A stretch of 64,000 bases of DNA from Polyangium sp. 6x1. Its GTDB lineage: Bacteria > Myxococcota_A > Polyangia > Polyangiales > Polyangiaceae. Positions 52,916-61,894 of the stretch are shown here, piece by piece. Where the stretch lies: assembly GCF_029946515.1 (NCBI RefSeq), contig NZ_JARZHH010000010.1:124001-188000 (forward strand), given 5' to 3'. The notes under the pieces were generated by a model that saw only the letters and a program-made list of their open reading frames with translations, did no database searches and was not told the DNA's origin. A program made the translations under genes and the position numbers. Position 1 is the stretch's first letter; every line of letters begins with the position of its first letter.

Positions 52916-53680
52916 ATGCGAGTCGTCACCGTCCCTTGTTTGAGCGACAACTACGCGTATCTCGTGGCCGACGAGGGGCGGCGCGAGGCGGTGGTCGTGG
53001 ACCCCTCGGAGGCGGAGCCCGTGCTCGCCGCCCTCGCGCGCGAAGGGCTCGACCTGGTGGCCATCCTCAACACGCACCACCACTGGGACCACGTGGGCGC
53101 GAACGAGGCGCTCCGCGGCCGCTTCGGAGACCTGCCCGTGTACGGGCACGCGAGTGATCTGGCACAGGGGCGGATTCCAGCGCAGACGGTCGGGGTGGAG
53201 GAGGGGACGCCGTTCGAGGCGGCGGGTCTCACGTTTCGACCGCTCCACGTGCCCGGACACACGCTCGGCGCGGTGGCGTACGTCGTGAAGAACGCCGTGT
53301 TCACCGGGGATACGATGTTCGTCGCCGGCTGCGGGCGTCTCTTCGAGGGCACACCGGCGATGATGTATGCCTCTTTGTGCCAGAAGCTCGGCCGCCTTCC
53401 GGCCGAGACGAAGCTTTATTGCGGGCACGAGTACACCGTGAGCAACCTGCGATTCGCCGCGTTCGCGGAGCCCGAAAACGAGGACGTGAAGCGCGCGCTC
53501 GAAGCGGCCCAGGACAAACGCAGCCGCGGCGAGCCCACGGTGCCGTCGACGATGGCCGAGGAGCACCGGACGAATCCGTTCCTGCGCGTGGACGAGCCGA
53601 GCTTGCGCGCGAAGTTTGGCGGGGCGAACGGGGCCGAGACGCTCGGGAAGGTGCGGGCGGCGAAGGACGGGTTCCGTTAG
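52916..53680 (+). CDS. gloB: Hydroxyacylglutathione hydrolase (glyoxalase II)
   Basis: The 254-residue metallo-beta-lactamase-fold enzyme hydrolyses S-lactoylglutathione in methylglyoxal detoxification. The binuclear metal motif THHHWDH is near residue 45-51, followed by HVPGHTLGAVAYV, FTGDTMFVAGCGRLFEG and CGHEYT, and the glutathione-binding tail FLRVDEPSLR is present. Length is normal. The ATG at 52916 starts the conserved N-terminus (MRVVTVPCLSDNYAYLV). It converges with the following gene with a 4-nt overlap of the two stop codons. Confidence 0.95.
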   Translation: MRVVTVPCLSDNYAYLVADEGRREAVVVDPSEAEPVLAALAREGLDLVAILNTHHHWDHVGANEALRGRFGDLPVYGHASDLAQGRIPAQTVGVEEGTPFEAAGLTFRPLHVPGHTLGAVAYVVKNAVFTGDTMFVAGCGRLFEGTPAMMYASLCQKLGRLPAETKLYCGHEYTVSNLRFAAFAEPENEDVKRALEAAQDKRSRGEPTVPSTMAEEHRTNPFLRVDEPSLRAKFGGANGAETLGKVRAAKDGFR

Positions 53681-54894
53681 AGCGGCGGGCTCGCGTTCGG
53701 ATCGCGCAGGCCGCCGAGGACGGCGTCGATGAGCTCCTGCGCCACGGCGACCCCGCCCTCGCGCAAGGCGCGGGCGTGGGTGATGGCCTGAGCGCGGTGC
53801 ACGGGGTCTTCGTCGAGCCTGAAGCGGAATTGCTGCACGTCCACCTCCGCGATCAGGTATTGCGCGAAGAAACGGGCGATGGTCTTTCGAGGCTCGGGGC
53901 CAAGCAGGTCCTCCACGGAGATCACGTCCGTGAGGCCATCGTCGTCCTCCATTCCTGGCGTCTCCGCGCGCACGAACGGCGCGAGCCAGATGCGGAGGGA
54001 TCGCTTTTTCGTGCGGATGAACTGGAGCGGGCCGTTTCGTCGGGGGTGCGGACGTGCTCCGTCCGCGGGGTTTTCGCCGAGGAGAAAGTCGTAGGTCGTC
54101 ACGTCCGCGAGCTGCACGATGCCCGCGGCGTCGAGGGTCGCGACCATCTCCGCAAACTCGATGTCGCCCGGCGATACACGATACCCGCCCTCGCTCCGCG
54201 GGGAGGGGGAGAGCGGCGAGACCACGCGCCCCTTGCCCGAGAGCCAGGCGAGCCTGCCCCAGGAGGCCGCGCCGCTTCCGCTCGATTGCCGATCCGAGCC
54301 GGCCACGGAGAACGAGAGGCGTGACGTCCCACCGAGCGCCTTGCGCAAGCCGAGGAGCCCGCCGAAGACGCCCGCGCCGCCCACGGCGATGAGCAGCAAG
54401 GCGAGCGCGCTGAAAGCGAGCAGCGCCCAGATGCGCCGCTCCCCATCGTGATAAGGCCCGATGAGGATGAAGAGCCCGAGGCACAAGATGCCTCCGGAGA
54501 GCGCGAGCACGAAGGCCGGCCCTGCCCAGCCCTCCTTGTCGACGCTGAACGAGCGCGTCCGGTCGCAAGGCGGCTCGCCGCAGAACGGGCAAACGGCGTC
54601 GTTCGGGGTGCGCTCGCCGCACGTGAGGCAATGGGCGAGCGCCTCGTCGGGCACGCCCCGCGTCTTGTCGCTCGCGCCGGTGAAGGAGCGCGCGGCCATG
54701 ACCAGCACGGCGGCGGCAATCGAGCCGAAGATGAGCGTGATGAACCCCTTGAGCAGCGCAGCGAGGACGGGATGCATGTGGAACGGCGCCGAGAGGATAC
54801 CAAAGGCGAGCGCGAGCAAAAAGAGCGCGAGCGCGGAGGCGCAGATCGCGCCGAGGACCCGTGAGCGCGTGCCGAAATCGAGGTCGCCCTGCAC
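53677..54894 (-). CDS. Membrane protein with a zinc ribbon between helix pairs
   Basis: The 405-residue product has four membrane helices (about 13-34, 46-66, 126-145, 154-182). Between the pairs is a zinc ribbon, CLTCGERTPNDAVCPFCGEPPC (89-110), so the ribbon faces the same side as the N-terminus. The C-terminal 200 residues are soluble. The segment SPLSPSPRSEGG near 230 is encoded by a hairpin-forming GC stretch that may be an inserted repeat. I cannot assign a function. It is last in a minus-strand series starting at 57970. Confidence 0.65.
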   Translation of the reverse strand: MQGDLDFGTRSRVLGAICASALALFLLALAFGILSAPFHMHPVLAALLKGFITLIFGSIAAAVLVMAARSFTGASDKTRGVPDEALAHCLTCGERTPNDAVCPFCGEPPCDRTRSFSVDKEGWAGPAFVLALSGGILCLGLFILIGPYHDGERRIWALLAFSALALLLIAVGGAGVFGGLLGLRKALGGTSRLSFSVAGSDRQSSGSGAASWGRLAWLSGKGRVVSPLSPSPRSEGGYRVSPGDIEFAEMVATLDAAGIVQLADVTTYDFLLGENPADGARPHPRRNGPLQFIRTKKRSLRIWLAPFVRAETPGMEDDDGLTDVISVEDLLGPEPRKTIARFFAQYLIAEVDVQQFRFRLDEDPVHRAQAITHARALREGGVAVAQELIDAVLGGLRDPNASPPL

Positions 54895-54944
54895 GGCGTG
54901 AGCTTACCAGCCGGAGGCGAGGCCGCGCCACCCTCGTTGCAAGC

Positions 54945-55595
54945 TCAATCCTTCACCCAGAGCCGCAGGAACGGAATGCCGCGCGTCTCCTCGGGCAGGT
55001 GCGTGAATCCCTTGGGGATCGTCCCGCCGAATCCGTGAAACGTCACGACACACGCCCCACGCCGGGCCCGCGCGAGCGCAGCCTCGACCCGGGCGACGTC
55101 GCCTGCGGCGCGCTCCTCGGAGAGCGGGACCGTCCGGTCGACCCATTCCGAGGGTGAGAACGTGCCCTCCTCGAAGGGGTTGAACAGGTAAAACCCGTCG
55201 TACGCGTCGAAATCGACGTCGTCGAGCGTGCCGTGGATCAACGTGACGCGCGGAATGGCGTACGTCGCGAGGACCTCGCGGCCCGCGGCGACGAGGTTCT
55301 CCCGGTGCTCGACGCCCGAGAGCTCGAGGTCCGTCGTGATCGCGGCGATGACGCAGAATTTGCCCATGCCGGCGCCAATGTCGAGGACGCGGCGCGCGCC
55401 GTGCTTGGCGAACAGCTCCGCGGCGCGGCGGGCCACGTCGACCGGGGTCCAGTATCGATCGGAGAGCTTGCGGATGCGCTCGGGGTAGAGCCGATCGAAC
55501 GCGATGTCGGAGACGACGCGGCCCGCGGCGAGGTCCGCGAAGAGGGCCCTGCGCGCTTCGTTGCGGGAGGTCGAGCCGGACGCGCGCGCCGTCAC
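54945..55595 (-). CDS. SAM-dependent methyltransferase
   Basis: The 216-residue class I methyltransferase has motif I VLDIGAGMGKFCVIAA (70-85), the acidic end of strand 2 SGVEHRENLV, and the post-motif FDAYDGFYLFNPFEEG where a protein or small-molecule methyltransferase has its catalytic strand. The NPFEEG in place of NPPY suggests a small-molecule or lipid substrate. It starts at a GTG and lies 13 nt after the small membrane protein gene. Confidence 0.85.
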   Translation of the reverse strand: MTARASGSTSRNEARRALFADLAAGRVVSDIAFDRLYPERIRKLSDRYWTPVDVARRAAELFAKHGARRVLDIGAGMGKFCVIAAITTDLELSGVEHRENLVAAGREVLATYAIPRVTLIHGTLDDVDFDAYDGFYLFNPFEEGTFSPSEWVDRTVPLSEERAAGDVARVEAALARARRGACVVTFHGFGGTIPKGFTHLPEETRGIPFLRLWVKD

Positions 55596-55608
55596 CCGGG
55601 CGCCTCGT

Positions 55609-55884
55609 TTACGAGACGTCGCCCGCGTCGCTCGCCCGCGTGGGGCGCCCGGCCGCGGGCTTGACGGCGCGCGTGGCGCGTTTTTCGACCTTCGGCGGCG
55701 GGACCGGCTTCTTGCCGAACTGACGCTGGAACGCGAGGACGATGCAGACGACGCCGAGCAGCCCGCAGGCGAGCGCCGCGGCGATCCGCGCCCATTCCGG
55801 CGCCTTGATCCCGTACGCCATGCCGGCGACGTTGAAGAGCGCGAAGCCTCCCATGAGCAGGATCCACGGGTTCGGTTGATTCAT
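55609..55884 (-). CDS. Small two-helix membrane protein
   Basis: The 91-residue product has two helices (about 7-25 and 32-52) and a basic, Pro/Ala-rich tail (PVPPPKVEKRATRAVKPAAG). The family is not recognised. It lies 54 nt downstream of the nitrilase gene and 13 nt upstream of the methyltransferase gene, all on the minus strand. Confidence 0.6.
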   Translation of the reverse strand: MNQPNPWILLMGGFALFNVAGMAYGIKAPEWARIAAALACGLLGVVCIVLAFQRQFGKKPVPPPKVEKRATRAVKPAAGRPTRASDAGDVS

Positions 55885-55938
55885 GATCGCGGTAGGTCCT
55901 CGGAGGCGCCCGAAGGTAAGACCCCGCGGCGGAGATGT

Positions 55939-56991
55939 CTATACCTCGACCACGCGGAGGAGCACTTCCTCGGCCTCGGGCGACGCGTCGCCGCGCGCCG
56001 CCTCGGCGAGGATCCGCACGGAAGAGCCGTCCCGCGCGAGGATCTGCGAGCGGCCGTCGAAGTGGCTCTCGAAGACGCGGCCGAGGAGCTGCGCCGTCAC
56101 GCCGTAGCGCACGGCACGGAGCGGCGCGCTTTCCATCTGCGCGAAGAGCCCCTCGTCGAGCCATTGTTGTTTACGGCTCGAACGTCCGTCCCTTCCGCCG
56201 AACGTCCACGGCGACTCCCACGGCCAGAAATTCGCGGCGGGGTGGGCCACGACGGTGCAGCCGTGATCGTCGTAATGGGAGAGCAGGGGGCAGAAGTCGG
56301 GCTCGCGCGGGGTGTGCGGGACGGCGAATCCGTCGTAACAGATGAGCGTGCCGACCTGGCCGAACGGCGTGGAGAACGGCATGAGCTCGCCGCGCCGGCC
56401 CGGCGAGAGGCCGAGCGTGTCCTCGACGGTGGGGACGAGGTTCACCTTGCGGGAGACGCCGACGTGGCGGCCCGCAGGATTGAAGGTGTACGAGGTGTTG
56501 TAGACGCGCCCCTCGGCCGGCGAGAAGGAGTCGGAGAGGTTTCCGTGCGCATTGCGAGGCAAGACCGCGCTGCCGGCGACGGTCCAGGCCTCGTAGCGGC
56601 GCGCGAATCGCGAGAAGGCCTCGCGATAGATGCGCCGCACCTCGGGGGCGACCGCGAGGAGGAAGCCCACATTCGTGCGGACCGTCTTGCCGCGGAGCAT
56701 CGCGGACGCCATGCGGAAGGGCGAGCGGAGGGCGACCTTCGTGAGCGCCTCCTCGACGGTGCGCGCGTGTTTGACGAGGTCGAGCCGGCCGGCGATCGGC
56801 AAGAACGCGCCGATCATCTCGGGGAAGACGGCGAGGCAAGGGTGCTCGTACGCGCCGCTCGCGGCCCGCGCGCGGGCCTTCGTGAGCTTTTCGCCGACGC
56901 GATCCAGCATCGCCTCGAAGGCCTCGGCGGACGCGTAGTCCTCCGGCGATACGTGGACCTGGCAGGCGGCAAGCTCGACCTTCTGGGGCAT
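55939..56991 (-). CDS. Carbon-nitrogen hydrolase (nitrilase superfamily)
   Basis: The 350-residue protein has the Glu-Lys-Cys triad of the superfamily: Glu in AVFPEMIGAF near 58, Lys in SRKVNLVPTVED near 182, and Cys in LICYDGFAVPHTP near 219. The family hydrolyses nitriles, amides, carbamates or N-acyl groups. It is longer than omega-amidases and shorter than Lnt; no membrane helices are present, so it is not Lnt. The gene starts 10 nt after the stop of the zinc-ribbon/TM gene and is probably co-transcribed. Confidence 0.88.
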   Translation of the reverse strand: MPQKVELAACQVHVSPEDYASAEAFEAMLDRVGEKLTKARARAASGAYEHPCLAVFPEMIGAFLPIAGRLDLVKHARTVEEALTKVALRSPFRMASAMLRGKTVRTNVGFLLAVAPEVRRIYREAFSRFARRYEAWTVAGSAVLPRNAHGNLSDSFSPAEGRVYNTSYTFNPAGRHVGVSRKVNLVPTVEDTLGLSPGRRGELMPFSTPFGQVGTLICYDGFAVPHTPREPDFCPLLSHYDDHGCTVVAHPAANFWPWESPWTFGGRDGRSSRKQQWLDEGLFAQMESAPLRAVRYGVTAQLLGRVFESHFDGRSQILARDGSSVRILAEAARGDASPEAEEVLLRVVEV

Positions 56992-57001
56992 CTCGGGCCT
57001 C

Positions 57002-57970
57002 CTATTTCTGCTCGATTTGCCGTTCCACGCGAATCGCAGGCACGCCCGTCGGCACGAGGATCGCGTTCGGCGCGCGATATCCGCCCGGCGCCGCCGGGTC
57101 CACCTCGCGCTCGACCTCGCCGAAAATGCGCACCCGATCGCCCGGACGAACCACGATCTCGTCGACCGTGTCGAACGGGAACGGGTCGAGCCCCTCGTCC
57201 TCGGGGTCGTCTTGGTGGGTGATTGTCTGGACGAACCCATCGACGGGCGGCGCGTCCGAGCGATCGACCCGCTCGCGCGGGCCTTCGATGCGGATGCGGC
57301 CGCCGGGGACGCGCAGGGTGGTGCCGTCGTCGAGCTTCACGTCGAAGCCCGTGGTCTCGGCGTCGTGCAGCATGAGGTCGGTCCCGAGGAACCGGTCGTT
57401 GCGAAGATCGAGGGCCCACGCGACGCACGATTTGCCCGTGGCGGGCGCGAGCATGTGGGTTTGTCCGACCACGACCCCGCTCGGCCCCGCTCTGCGCCGG
57501 AGCGACGGGGGCTTCGTGAGTCCGCCGTTCGGTCGAGGCCGGTTCTGGTAGGCGCGGATGGCCTCGACGATCTTGGCGATGATCCAGTAGAGCGCGACGC
57601 CGGCCATCGCGATGAGCGCGATCACGGCGAGGACGACGGCGAACTCGCCCTCGAGCGCGAAGGTTCCGCAGTCGCCGCACCCGGTGCAACCCTCGAAGAG
57701 CGTGCCTGCGCCGAGCCCTCCGCCGCCGGCCTTCGCGAGCTGTTTGGCGCGCCTGCGCACGGACGGTGGACCCCACACCTCGGTGAGCAACGCCTTGCGC
57801 CCCGCCGGGGTTTCGAGCGACGTCACGCGATGCTTGGGCCCTCCATCACACGCCTCCTTCGGGCCGAGGAGCGTGCGGCAGTCGATGCACACGCGGACGC
57901 GGGGAAATGCGGCGCGCGAGGTGAGCGACGCCTGGTTGTCCTGGGGCGCCGTGAGGGACGTGGACGACAT
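57002..57970 (-). CDS. Single-helix membrane protein with cysteine clusters and GIDE-like domain
   Basis: The 322-residue product has six cysteines in two clusters (Cys28, 31, 41 and CTGCGDC at 95-101), which may bind zinc or iron-sulfur, then one membrane helix (109-133). The C-terminal domain, with DVKLDDGTTLRVPGGRIRIEG and VVRPGDRVRIFGEVEREVDP, has the beta-rich OB/GIDE-like pattern found in E3-ligase-related bacterial proteins. Assignment is tentative. It is divergent from znuA across 126 bp and heads the minus-strand series that includes the nitrilase gene. Confidence 0.6.
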   Translation of the reverse strand: MSSTSLTAPQDNQASLTSRAAFPRVRVCIDCRTLLGPKEACDGGPKHRVTSLETPAGRKALLTEVWGPPSVRRRAKQLAKAGGGGLGAGTLFEGCTGCGDCGTFALEGEFAVVLAVIALIAMAGVALYWIIAKIVEAIRAYQNRPRPNGGLTKPPSLRRRAGPSGVVVGQTHMLAPATGKSCVAWALDLRNDRFLGTDLMLHDAETTGFDVKLDDGTTLRVPGGRIRIEGPRERVDRSDAPPVDGFVQTITHQDDPEDEGLDPFPFDTVDEIVVRPGDRVRIFGEVEREVDPAAPGGYRAPNAILVPTGVPAIRVERQIEQK

Positions 57971-58030
57971 CGCGGCGCATCCTACTACGCAGCCCCGTTC
58001 AGACATCTCCCGAGCAGCATCCGACCCTGC

Positions 58031-58059
58031 TTGACACGAATCCCCCCTCGCTTCGATCC
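58031..58059 (+). promoter_or_regulatory. Candidate promoter of znuACB
   Basis: A perfect TTGACA (58031-58036) is followed after 17 nt by CGATCC, a poor -10 match, 38 nt before the znuA ATG. I found no convincing Zur-type palindrome nearby. Confidence 0.35.
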
Positions 58060-58096
58060 TGCCGCCCCGGCCCTCGCCCGGGGGGAAGCCTTGTTC

Positions 58097-59203
58097 ATGA
58101 CGCCGAGACTCGCCACGGTTCTGCGCTCCATCGTCCTCGTCCTCGTCGTGCTCGTCGCCGCCGCCTGCGGAAACCGCAGCAAGGACGGGCCCGCTGCCTC
58201 CTCGGACAAACCTCGCGTCGCGGTCTCGATCTTCCCGCTCTGGGACATCGCGCGTCGCGTCGCGGGCGACGGGCTCGACGTCGTGCTCGTGCTGCCGCCG
58301 GGCCGCTCCGAGCACAGCTACGACCCGACGCCAAAGGAGATGGCGCAGGTCGCGAAGAGCAAGCTCGGCATCTCGGTTGGCCTCGGGATGGATGGCTGGC
58401 TGGAGAAGATCGTGCGCGGCGCCGCGGGCACGGACGTGCCGATCGTGCAGCTCGGCCCCAAGGCGAACCCGCGGCGCATGACGGCCGAGGAGGTCGGCGC
58501 CGAGGCCGCCGAGGAGGGCGAGGACCACGACGAGAAGGGCCACGACGATCACGACGACAAGGCGAAGCACGAGGACGAGCACGGCAAGCAAGCCGATGGT
58601 CGCGAGCACGACGACGGCGATCACGCGCCGAAGCCCGAGCCGAAGGGCGCCGCGAAGGGCGAGCACGACCACCACGGCCATCACCACGCGCACGGCGCGG
58701 AGGACCCGCACTTCTGGCTGGATCCGGTGCGCATGAAGGCGGTCGTGCCCGAGCTCGTGGAGGCGTTCTCGAAGCTCGATCCGAAGGGCGCCGAGGGCTA
58801 CAAGGCGCGCGGCAAGGCCGTCGAGGCCGAGCTCGACAAGCTGCACGCCGACCTCGACGCGCGCGCGAAGGGCTGGACGAAGAAGACGATCGTCACGTTC
58901 CACGGCTCGATGGGGTATTTCGCCGAGCGCTACGGCCTCTCGATCGCGGCCGTGATCGAGCCGTTCCCCGGCAAGGAGCCGACGGCGCGGTACGTGAAGG
59001 ACGTGCTCGTCGCGGTCGAGAAGAGCAAGGCCGCGGCGCTCTTCTCCGAGCCGCAGCTCGATCGGAGGCCCGCGCAGGTGATCGCCGATCAAGCGAAGCT
59101 CCCGCTCTTCGAGCTCGATCCGATCGGCGGCAGCGCCGGCGCCGAGACCTACGAGAAGCTGCTGCTCAAGAACGCCGACGTCCTCGACAAGGCCCTGAAA
59201 TGA
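58097..59203 (+). CDS. znuA: Zinc ABC transporter substrate-binding lipoprotein
   Basis: The 368-residue product has a lipoprotein signal (LVLVVLVAAAC, Cys24). The cluster A-I metal ligands are visible: His73 in SEHSYDPT, His205 in DPHFWLDP, His269 in VTFHGSMGYF, and Asp341 in ELDPIGG. A loop from 143 to 199 is rich in His, Asp and Glu (GEHDHHGHHHAHG), which in ZnuA proteins tunes zinc capture. It binds zinc, or less likely manganese, at the envelope. It overlaps the ATPase gene by 4 nt (ATGA). Confidence 0.92.
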   Translation: MTPRLATVLRSIVLVLVVLVAAACGNRSKDGPAASSDKPRVAVSIFPLWDIARRVAGDGLDVVLVLPPGRSEHSYDPTPKEMAQVAKSKLGISVGLGMDGWLEKIVRGAAGTDVPIVQLGPKANPRRMTAEEVGAEAAEEGEDHDEKGHDDHDDKAKHEDEHGKQADGREHDDGDHAPKPEPKGAAKGEHDHHGHHHAHGAEDPHFWLDPVRMKAVVPELVEAFSKLDPKGAEGYKARGKAVEAELDKLHADLDARAKGWTKKTIVTFHGSMGYFAERYGLSIAAVIEPFPGKEPTARYVKDVLVAVEKSKAAALFSEPQLDRRPAQVIADQAKLPLFELDPIGGSAGAETYEKLLLKNADVLDKALK

Positions 59204-60027
59204 GCGATGCACACGCTGATGCAGAGGGGATGCCGCAAGGGCATTTCACGCTCCCCGATCCCACGCTGCCGCGGGTCCTCGAGGTGGAAAACCTCGTCGT
59301 CGACGTGCCCGGGCGCAGGCTGCTCGACGGGATCTCGTTCTGGGTGCCGAAGGGCGAGTTCGTGTGCCTGTGCGGCCCGAACGGCGCGGGCAAGAGCACG
59401 TTCTTGAAGACGGTGCTCGGCCTGATGCCGCCGACGAGCGGCACGATCCGGATCATGGGCAGACCCGCGCAAAAAGCGCTGCGCGAGGTCGGCTACGTGC
59501 CGCAGCGCAAGACGAGCGACATGACGTTCCCGGCCCGCTCGATCGATCTCATCGTCGCGAGCATGCGCGGGAGCTGGCCGCTGCGCATCCACGAGGAGGA
59601 GCGCGTGCGCGCGGTCGAGATCCTGCGGCACGTGGGCGGAGAGAAGCTCCTCGAAAAGGAGATCGCGCGGCTCTCGGGCGGCGAGACGCAGCGGGTCTTT
59701 CTGGCGCGGGCGCTCGTGAACAAGCCGTCGCTCGTGATCCTGGACGAGCCGACGGCGGGCGTCGACGTGAAGGGCCGGGCGGAGTTTCTCGATTTGCTGG
59801 CGGAGATCTCGGCGAGCGACGAGCTCGCGGCGATCCTCGTGACGCACAACCTGGCGGCGGTCGCGCGCTGCGCCGAGCGGGTGGTGTACCTCGACGCGGG
59901 GAGGGTCTCGGCGTGGGGGCTTCCGAGCGAGCTGCTCGGCCAGGCGTCGCTCTCGGCGATATCGGCCGTGGCGGGCGGCGATCACGCGGCGCATTCGCAT
60001 CACCATCCCTTGCCGGACGAGGAGTGA
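59200..60027 (+). CDS. znuC: Zinc ABC transporter ATP-binding protein
   Basis: The 275-residue ATPase has Walker A GPNGAGKST (about 58-66), the Q-loop near VPQRKTSD, signature LSGGETQRV (the usual LSGGQ as LSGGE), Walker B LVILDEPTAGVD and H-loop VTHN. The C-terminus ends in a His-rich tail (HAAHSHHHP). Translation is coupled to znuA by a 4-nt overlap. It drives metal import with the permease that starts 6 nt downstream. Confidence 0.93.
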   Translation: MSDAHADAEGMPQGHFTLPDPTLPRVLEVENLVVDVPGRRLLDGISFWVPKGEFVCLCGPNGAGKSTFLKTVLGLMPPTSGTIRIMGRPAQKALREVGYVPQRKTSDMTFPARSIDLIVASMRGSWPLRIHEEERVRAVEILRHVGGEKLLEKEIARLSGGETQRVFLARALVNKPSLVILDEPTAGVDVKGRAEFLDLLAEISASDELAAILVTHNLAAVARCAERVVYLDAGRVSAWGLPSELLGQASLSAISAVAGGDHAAHSHHHPLPDEE

Positions 60028-60033
60028 CCGTTC

Positions 60034-60855
60034 GTGGAAACGTTGCTCGAGCCCTTGCTGGTGCCCTTCATGCAGCGGGCGATGATCGCCGGCGCGGTGG
60101 TCGGTGGTCTCTGCGCGATGATCGGCGTCTTCGTGGTGCAGCGGGGCCTCTCGTTCATCGGCGACGGCCTGGCGCACGCGGCGTTCGGGGGCATCGCCCT
60201 CGGCCTCTTGCTCGGCGTGTCGCTCGAGCGAATGACGTGGGTGGCGCTGCCGTTCACGGTGATGATCGCGCTCGGGATCGGGTACGTCTTGCGGCGCGGG
60301 AGCCTGCGCGGAGACGTGGCGACGGGCGTGTTTTCGGCCGTCTCCTTCGCGCTCGGCGTGCTCCTTCTGGGGCTGCGCTCCACGGACGGGCCCCAGGTGA
60401 ACGTGGAGACGGTGCTCTTCGGGAGCATCTTGGCGATATCCCCGGACGATCTGATCACGGTGGGCGTGGTCGGCGTGGCGACGACGCTCTTGCTCGCGTT
60501 CACGTGGACGAAGCTCGCGTATGCGACGTTCGACCCGGAGCTCGCGGCGCTGTCGGGCGTGAAGGTGGCCGCGCTCGATTACATGCTGCTCGCGCTGACG
60601 GCGGTGGTGATCGTCGTGGCGGTGAAGACGGTGGGGATCGCGCTCGTGAGCTCGTTCGTCGTGATCCCGGCCGCGACGGCGAAGATGGTGGGCCGGAGCA
60701 TCGGGCGGGTGGCGCTGCTCGCGATTGCCATCGGGGTCATCGGGTCGTCGATTGGATTGATTCTCTCGTACCACGCGAACGTGGCCAGCGGCGCGACGAT
60801 CATTTTGACGCTGGGGGCGGTGTTCGGGCTCGGGCTTCTGTTCAAGAAGAAGTGA
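60034..60855 (+). CDS. znuB: Zinc ABC transporter permease
   Basis: The 273-residue product has about eight membrane helices and the ABC-3 family pattern: MQRAMIAGAVVGGLCAMIGVFVVQRGLSFIGDGLAHAAFGG in its first third, and ALVSSFVVIPAATAKM near 205-220. It starts at a GTG behind GGAG. Together with the two genes upstream it forms a complete importer. It converges with the hotdog-fold gene with a 7-nt gap. Confidence 0.92.
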   Translation: METLLEPLLVPFMQRAMIAGAVVGGLCAMIGVFVVQRGLSFIGDGLAHAAFGGIALGLLLGVSLERMTWVALPFTVMIALGIGYVLRRGSLRGDVATGVFSAVSFALGVLLLGLRSTDGPQVNVETVLFGSILAISPDDLITVGVVGVATTLLLAFTWTKLAYATFDPELAALSGVKVAALDYMLLALTAVVIVVAVKTVGIALVSSFVVIPAATAKMVGRSIGRVALLAIAIGVIGSSIGLILSYHANVASGATIILTLGAVFGLGLLFKKK

Positions 60856-60862
60856 GCGCCGC

Positions 60863-61795
60863 TCAGGAATCCGCGAACCACATCCGCGCGAACACCCGGG
60901 GCCGCGCTTTCTCGATCGGCCCCGCGGCCTCCTCGTCCGACACCAGGATCGCCGCCACGCCCGCCGCGTCGTCCCGCGCGAACGCGCGCAGCGCGACCCG
61001 CGTCCGTTCACCGGCGAAGCTCGGCTTCCGGTAAGCGATCTCGATTGTGCGCGCGATTTGAGGATTTTTCCGTCCGTGGTCCCACAATCGACGCAGCGCG
61101 GCTTCCAGGAAGAGGCGCGGATAGACCAGCGAATTGACGTGTTGGTTCGAGTCCGTATGATCGAGCCCGAAGACGACGTGCATCCCGTCGAGCACGAATG
61201 CATCGTCGAGCCAGCGCGCCCCTTGCGGCAGATCGATCGAGGCCTCGGGCGGCCGCCACGCGTAGCGGTCGGGCGGCACCTCGGGCAAACCCGGCATCGA
61301 GAGCCGCGTGACCTTGCGCGCCTCGGGCGGGCCGAACGGGCGCGTGATCACGTGCTCCGCGAAGACACGACCCGCGAGCAGCCGCTCGCCCGCGTTCGCA
61401 GGCGCCGGCCCGTGCGTGCGGCCGGCTTTGCCGAACACGTTGCACCACATGTTGAGCACCAGCCGCTCGACCGCGCCATTCTCCCCCGCGGTGTGCGCGA
61501 GCTGGAACCGCCCCTCGCCCTCCATCGGCGACATCACCGACAGCGGCCCGTCACCGCCCTCGATCACGAAGCGGCTCAGGATCGGCAGGATCCCCTCCGC
61601 CGCGAGCGCCGCCGTCGCCCCCTGTTGCCACACCTTCCGCCACACCGAGGGCCCGAGCACCACGGGCATCGCGTCGAGCAGGAGTTTTCCGTTCTGGCTA
61701 ATGTCCTCGTAACGTAGGACCAGCGGTCCCGACGCATGTTGTGCTTCCGGGACCTCGGGTTCCGCGGGGATGAACGTCATGATGCGCGGCGACAT
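60863..61795 (-). CDS. Hotdog-fold thioesterase-like protein
   Basis: The 310-residue product carries a clear hotdog motif in its second half, GLDHTDSNQHVNSLVYPRLFLEAALRRL near 215-242, matching the NxHVNNxxY pattern of acyl-ACP thioesterases and 4HBT proteins. The first half is likely a second, degenerate hotdog domain, as in tandem plant-type thioesterases. Substrate (acyl-CoA or acyl-ACP) is not known. It stands between convergent znuB and a divergent lipoprotein gene. Confidence 0.72.
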   Translation of the reverse strand: MSPRIMTFIPAEPEVPEAQHASGPLVLRYEDISQNGKLLLDAMPVVLGPSVWRKVWQQGATAALAAEGILPILSRFVIEGGDGPLSVMSPMEGEGRFQLAHTAGENGAVERLVLNMWCNVFGKAGRTHGPAPANAGERLLAGRVFAEHVITRPFGPPEARKVTRLSMPGLPEVPPDRYAWRPPEASIDLPQGARWLDDAFVLDGMHVVFGLDHTDSNQHVNSLVYPRLFLEAALRRLWDHGRKNPQIARTIEIAYRKPSFAGERTRVALRAFARDDAAGVAAILVSDEEAAGPIEKARPRVFARMWFADS

Positions 61796-61894
61796 GTAGC
61801 AACCTTTGGGCGCGTCGCCCGTGACAATTGTCGAACGACGGCGTTCCTGGTGAGGCAGGGCTCATGTAGAATCCTGCTTCGTGGGAGGGTCGCC

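Noticed and set aside
57971-58096. Zur box before znuA
   Set aside because: No AT-rich palindrome of the known types is present; only a -35-like TTGACA was kept, with low confidence.
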